A stretch of 64,000 bases of DNA from Symsagittifera roscoffensis (taxonomy: Eukaryota; Xenacoelomorpha; Acoela; Convolutidae), in contig NC_087066.1 in the NCBI RefSeq assembly GCF_963678635.1, positions 59,972,312 to 60,036,311 of the forward strand, written 5' to 3'. Positions within the stretch are counted from its first letter, which is position 1; each line of letters begins with the position of its first letter. The notes under the pieces are model-generated. The model ran no database searches, had not been told where the DNA came from, and saw nothing but the letters and a program-made list of their open reading frames with translations. A program made the translations under genes and the position numbers. Positions 58,216 to 64,000 of this stretch are shown here, piece after piece.

Positions 58216-58492
58216 TCAAAATCTACAAAAGTTAAAGAAATTGTTGAAAAATTCATGAGAAGAAGAGCTCAACACTGATTGGTTGACTTTAAATTTCTTG
58301 AAAATTTCATGACTTTTGAAGCTCAATTCTGATAGGTTGACATTGAATTTGTTGATAATTACATGTTTTTTGAAGCTCAATTCTGATTGGTGGACATTGA
58401 ATTTGTTGAAAATTACATGACTATTGAAGCTCAATTCTGGTTGTTTAATATCAGAAAAGAGAAAAGTTTCCTTGTAGTTAATGCTCGATTCT
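58216..58492 (-). CDS. gene R, E2 copy (5'-truncated repeat ORF)
   Basis: Same 54 bp units and 18-residue repeat as 43,424-43,777, in the opposite orientation and still open to the same stop. The N-terminal about 25 codons are missing because a deletion ending near 58,498 joined this frame to the ZnF-S gene. Whether it is coding remains open. Confidence 0.35.
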
Positions 58493-58497
58493 GATAA

Positions 58498-58809
58498 GCA
58501 TTCTCAGTATAATATTAAATTATGTGTTCAGCAGACTCCAAACACACTTCAGGAGAATGTAAAATTCTTAAGTTTTTTTTGAAAAACTTAGAAATTACTA
58601 TGATTATTAGTTTTTACTGAATCTGAAAAGTCTTAGCAATTGTAACAAATCTAGTCAGTAATTATACAGTGTTTTCATTACATTACCTGAACTGTCATTT
58701 ATTTTTTTATTCAAAGGTTATGATTGATGTTAAAGACAGCAAAAGTCGAGTTCAAATCGTCGTGAAGCTTTCCATGAAACTGGATCCGAAAACTTTTAAT
58801 CAACAGTAA
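58498..58809 (+). pseudogene. ZnF-S, E2 copy (zinc finger deleted)
   Basis: The end of exon 1 (from 58,498), an intron at 58,559-58,716 (GTAAAA to TTCAAAG) and exon 2 (58,717-58,809, IDVKDSKSRVQIVVKLSMK, then TAA) match the E1 copy. The promoter side and the zinc finger have been deleted. The retained intron with the same boundaries supports the two-exon model. Confidence 0.6.
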
Positions 58810-58849
58810 AAACTCCCTTGGTTGCAAGCTTGCGGAGATTTGTTGTGAT

Positions 58850-61080
58850 AAATTTGTAGTAAAGTGCATAACATATGCTAATGAGTATTTAAGTATTCGC
58901 CTAAAAATTGTAAAACTTGGATATTTGGAAAACATCAACTAATTGAAAGGTTTTTTTGTAGTGGCTGTTTTAAAGTTTTCCTTGTTTAGTGCTTGTAAAA
59001 ATGTTCATAGAGCAGAGCTTTTTAAGCAGATAATGTGGTTTGACTTAACAGGAATTATGTTTTTCTATTGATTTTTTGATGATTTCAGAAAAGAAATTGA
59101 TAAATGACCTGGAAAAAATAGGTATTTTGCTAAACTTTGAAAGTTTCAAGATAATGATATACATCATTCAAACTAAAAGCTTAGTCTAAATTAGAAATTC
59201 AGATTTAAAACAGCATTATACACTTATGAGGTTGAGAAAATTCTTTAAAGCTTTTTAGTAAAGGATTTATGGTATTAATTCAGCTTCGGATTATTGATCG
59301 TTCGTTGAAACGATACATTTTTCCATCTGAAATTCAATTTTCAAGTAAAAAAATTTGCCCAAATTGGATTCATTTGGTAGATAGTAGATGAAGCAGAAAC
59401 TGAGAAAATGTTAAAATGAGATAGAAAATCAAATTTATCCTTAGGAGATTTGAGATACTTTTACTAAAATTTAGCTTATAAAGTATATCTTGAGAAAAAA
59501 TCCGACATAAAAGTTCTTAAAGTCTTATATTTATCCGTAATTCATTAGAAAAAATGTTATCATTTGATATGTTAGGTACTTTATATAAAAGATCAAATGT
59601 TTCGAGGATAATTTTTGAAAAGCAAACCCAATTCGACATCTTTTGGAAGAAGATACATAAAGCATAAATTGAAAACTTGCTTTCAAGATCTACTTTTCCT
59701 TGCTACATACATACACAATACTACATTTTTACTTCATAGAGTTTTTTTCTTTATAAAAATCGGAAAATTACACAATTGTTCCAGTTTGCACCTTGATTTG
59801 CTTTGCTAAATCAATTTTTCGAGACTCGCTCTTTCAGAAGTTTTTATATTGTAGATGTTAGGAACTAGGTTCTCTTGCGTATTTCCGGAGATTTTCAGAT
59901 TATAACTAATAGAGCTGCTCCTAATTTGATCTTAGATCGTAAAAATACACCTTTATATTCTCATTGTGTACATATATTTTTGACTGCTTTAACTAGCACC
60001 AATTCTTTCTCACTTGGATATTTTTGAGAAAATTTCCGTCATAAATTAAGAAAAAAGCGAGTTAATAACTAAATTGCAAGAAAAGTGATAGTTAATGATC
60101 CCAAAATGTGTATTTTTGCTTAAATAGTTATAATAGCAACTGAACAGGGGAACTTTGAGGAAGGTATTAACTTTTTTTATTATAATAATCATACGGTATC
60201 AGTTCTAATTTCATCTCTGCCAGCAAATTGTTCGTTCAATTGATACTATTTTCCTCCTAAATTCTCCAGTTTTGACTAAATTTTCTAGTTAAGTGTGTTC
60301 AATAGCGAAAACATGTTTTAAACAGAAAGCAAGAATAACTTTAAAACATGGAAAAACTCTACGGAAAATCTTGAAAGTTATGTTGCAGAAGCAACAGAGA
60401 GATAATCATCAGTAATGAAGAAATTTTTGTTGAATTTGAGCCAATATCGAATAAATTTTTAAGAAAAATTTATCCCATTTTTAACAATTTTTGCAATAAA
60501 CTGTTCATTTTTCATCAATAATCAGAAATTTGTAATTTTTAACATGAAAATTTTCTCACAAGTTGTAATTTTTGTACAAATTTGGGTAATTCAATGAGAA
60601 AAAAATGGGGAGGAGTTGAATCATGGAAATTGATTTAGAAATTTCATAGGATATTACCCCTAATGTTCATTTGAATTGAGATTCCTAAAAATAATCCCTG
60701 AAGTGGACAAAAAAAAACAGTTAAAAATCAAAAAAAAAATGATTCGAAATGGAAAATTTCATGTAAATTTGGTTAATTTTCATTTTACCTTCTCGAAAAT
60801 TACGACCACCTTCACTGTTTTCCGGAAGTTTCAATATTGATTCTGCTACTATGAACCTTTTTTTCAGTGTTTAGAGCATTGTATAACCAAATATTTAGCT
60901 CAAATTAAGGTAAACTTCATCGTATTTCAATATTTTGAGAAAAAATTGTTGAAAAAGTCATTTTTTTTATTCAAAATTTTGTATCATTGTCTCAACATAA
61001 TGCCAATTAACATACAGTCTTAGCTTATTTTTAAAATCTATACGTAAAAGTATGTTTAAAATTAGATCAAAAGCAACAAT
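58850..61080. other. right arm of E2 without a recognisable gene
   Basis: About 2.2 kb of AT-rich DNA. ORFs are under 75 codons and non-conserved. No integrase or other core gene is seen. If E2 once had one here, it is gone or unrecognisable. Confidence 0.5.
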
Positions 61081-61352
61081 AAATTAACCAAAATTATGAG
61101 ATTTCTGCAATTTTTTCCGAAAATTTGCAATTTTTTCCAAATACTTGAAATTTTTGCAATTTTTTCCAAATACTTGAAATTTTTGCAATTTTCTCTCAAA
61201 AAACTTGAATTTTTTTGAAGTTGCAGTAGGTTTCAGCATTGTTTCAATTAGATAGAAAGTAAGATTATTCAATAAATTAGGTCAAATAATAGCTAACCTT
61301 ATCGTGTTTTGAATTTTTTTTGAAAATTTTTTCATAAAAATTCCAAATTTTT
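61080..61352. repeat. inverted copy of the left-end region (candidate right terminal repeat)
   Basis: The complement of 61,190-61,352 aligns with 47,840-48,010 and 39,585-39,730. Shared blocks include TTGGAATTTTTAT, AATTCAAAACACGATAAG and ATCTTACTTTCT or close variants. Inward of 61,190 it degenerates into a tandem repeat of GCAATTTTTTCCAAATACTT units. It is cut at about 61,352 by the start of E3. Confidence 0.55.
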
Positions 61353-61357
61353 TAGTT

Positions 61358-61672
61358 CCAAGAAAGAGGAAATAGTCGAATGGTTGAGCCACATATCTAG
61401 AGTCAGGTGTTTCGATGTAGTTCATTCCCACATGCTCGGCCACTTCCTCATCATTTGCATTTCTCCAAGTTGGTTATCTGTAGGGGGTACTTGCGTTAAA
61501 TGATGTTCGTTGAAATCCCTGCGCATCACCTCCACCATGTGCCAGACTTAGATTGGGATGTCCATTTGTGCCAGAAAACTCCACAAACTGTTTCTCGCAC
61601 TTGGATTTGTACTAGATCAGGTGAAAATTCTACAGAGTATATAAGGTTGCTATTTTGCACTGAGAAGATCAT
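61358..61672 (-). pseudogene. gene M, E3 copy (3'-truncated, frameshifted)
   Basis: An ATG at 61,672 starts the usual N-terminus. One base is missing near 61,449 (CCTCATC against CCTCCATC in the other copies), and the gene is cut at 61,358 in the middle of the acidic half. Confidence 0.55.
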
Positions 61673-61859
61673 TTTGAGCAATAAGATGACTAAAAGAGCA
61701 AAAACAAGAAAGAACTGAGAGGAGGGGGAACCTTACAAAAAATAATTTGAAATTAGAATGTTTAGAGCTGAGAGAGGAGGTAGTGGACGGTTTGTTTAGT
61801 TGAAAAAAAATCATTTTTAGTTACGAGTGAGGGGTACCTTCAACTGGAATGTGTGGGTT

Positions 61860-62045
61860 TAACCAATCAGAATGGGTTTTCCTTATTTGGATTGTAGCTG
61901 TGTCCAATCACATTTCAGTTTCCTTTTATGGATTTCTTATAGAAAACTCGGCTCCAATCGGAAACAAAGCTCCATTTTGATTATTGTCGTTTCCAATCAC
62001 AAAAAGAATTATTTTTGTTCAAGTTGTCGTATCCAATCAGACAAA
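61860..62045. promoter_or_regulatory. CCAAT/CArG array (E3)
   Basis: CCAATC boxes at 61,863, about 61,904, about 61,955 and about 62,033, with CCTTTTATGG at 61,922-61,931. Same order as in E1. Confidence 0.55.
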
Positions 62046-62062
62046 ATTTACCTTTTAAGGAC

Positions 62063-62182
62063 TTAAGTAAAAATATACACAAAAGCAATTGCAAAAATAA
62101 ATGACCAAAAAGTGTTTGAAGTAAAAATAAGAAATATTGCCGATATAAGTAACAAAAGAAGAAAAATAAATAAAAGTAGCAT
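62063..62182 (-). CDS. small membrane peptide (39 residues), intact copy
   Basis: An ATG at 62,182 opens 39 codons to TAA at 62,063. Residues 2-20 (LLLFIFLLLLLISAIFLIF) form one hydrophobic helix and residues 25-39 a second hydrophobic stretch (FWSFIFAIAFVYIFT), so it could span a membrane once or twice. The 120 bp segment occurs four times in the window, always next to gene V, gene M or gene Z DNA. Two other copies carry one-base changes in a T-run and one has a stop. Small hydrophobic proteins are common in viruses and selfish elements, but no family can be assigned. Confidence 0.45.
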   Translation of the reverse strand: MLLLFIFLLLLLISAIFLIFTSNTFWSFIFAIAFVYIFT

Positions 62183-62354
62183 CTCTGCAAGTCTTCTCAT
62201 CAAGTTAATTGAATTTTTTGTATATAACCAATGAGAAATTGCTGATTTTTGAGTAGATAGTCAAGTTTTTTGATTTTGATGTAGATTTGAGATGATAATT
62301 CAAAGTTGATGAATTTTTCAAAGCAAATCTCTGGAAATCTAATTCCAAACCTGA

Positions 62355-62786
62355 TCATGCAAGATTTTGAACTTTGAAAATCTTTAAAAAATGGAAAAAT
62401 AAAGAAATTTGCTGGGGAGTTTTGACAAATTTGGGAGCTGGGTAGGGAATAAAAAGAGTCTTCGAAATATTATCGTACGACTTTTTTATTAAATTCAAGT
62501 TTTCTAAAACAAATAAAATTTCTTTTCTTGTCAGGTGTAACTCAGCAGTAAGTTTATAACTTTGATACGCAATATGTGGATCAAAAATAAACTCTTTGAT
62601 TGAGTAAGTTTCCCTAAAGAGACCTTTACTTTGTGGAAGAACTCTATTTTGGACAACATAAACGTCCAAAAAATTGTGAAGAAAGTAAGAATCTACATCT
62701 ATTTCATCAATAAGGAAATCACACGGAATATTTTCTTTTTTCTTCTAGAGTAATTCGAGGAAGTTCAAATGCTTTTTGATTGACAT
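62355..62786 (-). pseudogene. gene V, E3 copy (premature stop)
   Basis: An ATG at 62,786 begins the same N-terminus as at 52,824. Codon 14 is TAG where the other copies have TAC. The frame then stays open, through DVYVVQNRVL and a C-terminus intact to TGA at 62,355. This copy supports the 143-residue length, because it lacks the frameshift of the E2 copy. Confidence 0.55.
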
Positions 62787-62879
62787 TCTTCAAAAATGAA
62801 TATTTTGGATCCAAAGTTATGTCTAGGAACTGCTTAGTTCTGATTGGTTTAAAATTTTTCTGGAAAATTTTAGAACTTT

Positions 62880-63060
62880 CAAAGGAATGACGTCATTACC
62901 ATAAAAGGAAAATTGCGTGGGTGTTGACGTCACTTCTATTCATAGAATGTCGTCATTACCATAAAAAGAAAATTACATTGGTGATACGTCACTTCTATTT
63001 AGAGAATGGCTTCATTACCATAAAAGGATAATTGCGTAGGCGTCATTGATAGTATAAATA
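62880..63060. promoter_or_regulatory. CRE/CArG divergent promoter (E3)
   Basis: TGACGTCA at 62,888 and 62,925, degenerate CREs near 62,949 and 62,980, and CCATAAAAGG at 62,899-62,908 with variants near 62,959 and 63,018. A TATAAATA near 63,052 precedes PolB by about 170 bp. It is one 60 bp unit shorter than the E2 promoter. Confidence 0.65.
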
Positions 63061-63223
63061 CACTTATTTTATTGGGTTAAATCATTCATTTTGTTTGCCA
63101 ATCAGAAACAGTCAATTGAATTTTACTTCAATTTTTACATTTCGTTACTTCACGAAAAGTAAGTTTTTTCATTCAATTGGTACTTTAAGTTTTTAAATTT
63201 GGAACATTTCAATTTTTTAGGTA

Positions 63224-63612
63224 ATGCCTGCCCTTGACCGAAACGAGCAAGTAAAGTTTGGAGACTGTGGAAATATGTATACTCGTCAAAACACAGCTCG
63301 ACACCGGAAAAATTGTTCTAAAGGAGTTATTTCTTGCCCTGATTGTAAGTATTTTACTTATAATCAACAAGAAATGAGCTATCATATGGCTAAGAAGCAT
63401 GCTCAACCAAATTCGAAGCAGTCGACGGTTTTTCCTTCTTGTGAACAAGAGTTGTCAAGTTACTACTCTCTCCAACAACATCGGAGAAAGGAACATGGAG
63501 CGAAACAACGGAAGCCAAGTGATACGGTAGCCGACTTGAACAAAATTGTGGAGGATGAGGGGGAAGATGGTGAAAAATTGAAGGAGGAACTTGGTGCATG
63601 TCAACATTTTCT
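63224..63612 (+). CDS. N-terminal part of PolB (zinc finger), E3 copy, chimeric end
   Basis: A leader intron at 63,159-63,220 (GTAAGT to TTTTTTAG) is removed three bases before the ATG at 63,224. The frame starts MPALDRNEQVKFGDCGNMYT and contains a zinc finger, in which one expected cysteine reads phenylalanine-glycine, then a C-x2-C-H-type finger (CPDCKYFTY ... H-x4-H) and the acidic helix NKIVEDEGEDGEKLKEEL that the E2 copy lacks. At about 63,612 it runs into inverted gene V sequence, so the remaining frame to 63,793 is artefactual. It is the only copy here with an intact PolB start. Confidence 0.65.
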
Positions 63613-64000
63613 AGTGGATACGAAATGGAGGAACAAAGAACTTTGCTGGGGAGTTTTAACAAATTTGGGAGTTGGATATGGAATAAAAAGAGTCTTTGAA
63701 ATATTATCGTACGATTTTATTAATAACTTCAAATTTTCTAAAACAAATAAAATTTCTTTTATAGTCAAGTGTAACTCAGCTGTAAGTTTATAGCTCTGAT
63801 ACGCAACATGTGGATCAAAAATAAACTCTTTGATTGATAAAGTTTTTCTAAAGAGAAGTTCACTTAGTCGGAGGACTCTATTTTGGACAACATAAACGTC
63901 CAAAAAATTGTGAAAAAAGTAAGAATCTACATCTAATTCATCAATAAGGAAATCACACGGAATATTTTCTTTTTTCTTGTAGAGTAATTCGAGGAAATTC
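63601..64000 (-). CDS. gene V, fourth segment, partial at window end
   Basis: The minus-strand frame with DVYVVQNRVLRLSELLF and KEFIFDPHVAYQSYKL continues past 64,000, so the start is outside. Its own 3' end is cut at the junction with PolB. It is in the same orientation as the gene V at 62,786-62,355, so V is present twice in direct orientation around a PolB start. Confidence 0.5.
   Translation of the reverse strand, partial: NFLELLYKKKENIPCDFLIDELDVDSYFFHNFLDVYVVQNRVLRLSELLFRKTLSIKEFIFDPHVAYQSYKLTAELHLTIKEILFVLENLKLLIKSYDNISKTLFIPYPTPKFVKTPQQSSLFLHFVSTRKC

Larger units (their letters stand above)
47490..61352 (-). mobile_element. PolB element copy E2, nearly complete (about 13.9 kb)
   Basis: The left end at 47,490 carries a G-run, a 12 bp hairpin and iterons. 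The right end, 61,080-61,352, is an inverted match to part of the left end (sequence around 47,840-48,010), as expected for terminal inverted repeats, but is cut off where E3 joins. Between them lie PolB, V, a small membrane ORF, M, Z, a possible PC4-like gene, W, R and ZnF-S. The size falls within the Polinton range, yet I find no integrase, capsid protein, packaging ATPase or adenain-like protease. Most genes carry breaks, so this copy is inactive. Confidence 0.6.
61353..64000 (+). mobile_element. PolB element copy E3 (inverted, incomplete at window end)
   Basis: It contains, from left, a 3'-truncated gene M (minus), the CCAAT/CArG array, the small membrane ORF (minus), gene V (minus), the CRE/CArG promoter and the N-terminus of PolB (plus). 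At about 63,612 PolB is joined to another gene V (minus). It is in the opposite orientation to E2. It runs past 64,000. Confidence 0.65.

Noticed and set aside
63224-63793. 189-codon ORF as one protein
   Set aside because: Only the part up to about 63,612 is PolB; the rest is antisense gene V created by a junction.

Overview
Organism. The window is AT-rich eukaryotic DNA, probably from an invertebrate animal and plausibly a cnidarian. The reasons are GT-AG introns, degraded Ty1/copia sequence, tandem arrays with units near 1.1 kb, fold-back elements, and several copies of a family B DNA polymerase (PolB) transposon of the Polinton/Maverick type. The cnidarian suggestion rests on my memory of related PolB proteins in coral and hydrozoan genomes and was not searched. 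No rRNA, tRNA, CRISPR array or bacterial-style operon is visible.

Layout. 0-11 kb: the end of a superfamily 1 helicase-like gene, long noncoding stretches, a decayed N/Q-rich coding region, and one well preserved 472-codon terminal exon (8,960-10,376) of unknown function. 11.3-16.5 kb: five tandem copies of a 1.1 kb noncoding unit. 16.8-19.8 kb: a decayed Ty1/copia retrotransposon. 19.8-21.2 kb: an old remnant of the PolB element. 21.9-23.3 kb and 37.0-37.9 kb: fold-back elements rich in CGCG. 24.2-27.7 kb: three tandem copies of a 1,168 bp unit. 28.5-34.2 kb: an island visibly richer in GC, with decayed minus-strand coding sequence I cannot identify. 34.9-36.0 kb: a diverged direct duplication.

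39.25-64.0 kb is a nest of PolB element copies: E1 (39.25-47.47 kb, rearranged), E2 (47.49-61.35 kb, nearly complete) and E3 (from 61.35 kb, inverted, running off the window). Comparing copies gives a gene map read from E2: terminal repeat, PolB (minus), a divergent promoter made of 60 bp repeats with CRE and CArG-like sites, gene V, a small membrane peptide, a CCAAT/CArG array, gene M, an AT-rich spacer, gene Z (minus), a possible PC4-like gene, gene W, an 18-residue-repeat ORF (minus), a short two-exon zinc-finger gene that resembles the PolB N-terminus, about 2.2 kb without genes, then an inverted piece of the left end. I found no integrase, capsid, packaging ATPase or adenain-like protease.

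How the genes work together (inference). PolB, with a zinc finger, a possible OTU-like module and an exonuclease, would copy the element. The accessory genes are arranged as divergent and convergent pairs around promoter arrays that combine signal-responsive motifs (CRE, CArG, CCAAT), as in cellular immediate-early genes and some animal-virus enhancers. Most copies here carry stops, frameshifts or deletions, so they are relics, but comparing them reveals genes too short or too broken to see in one copy.
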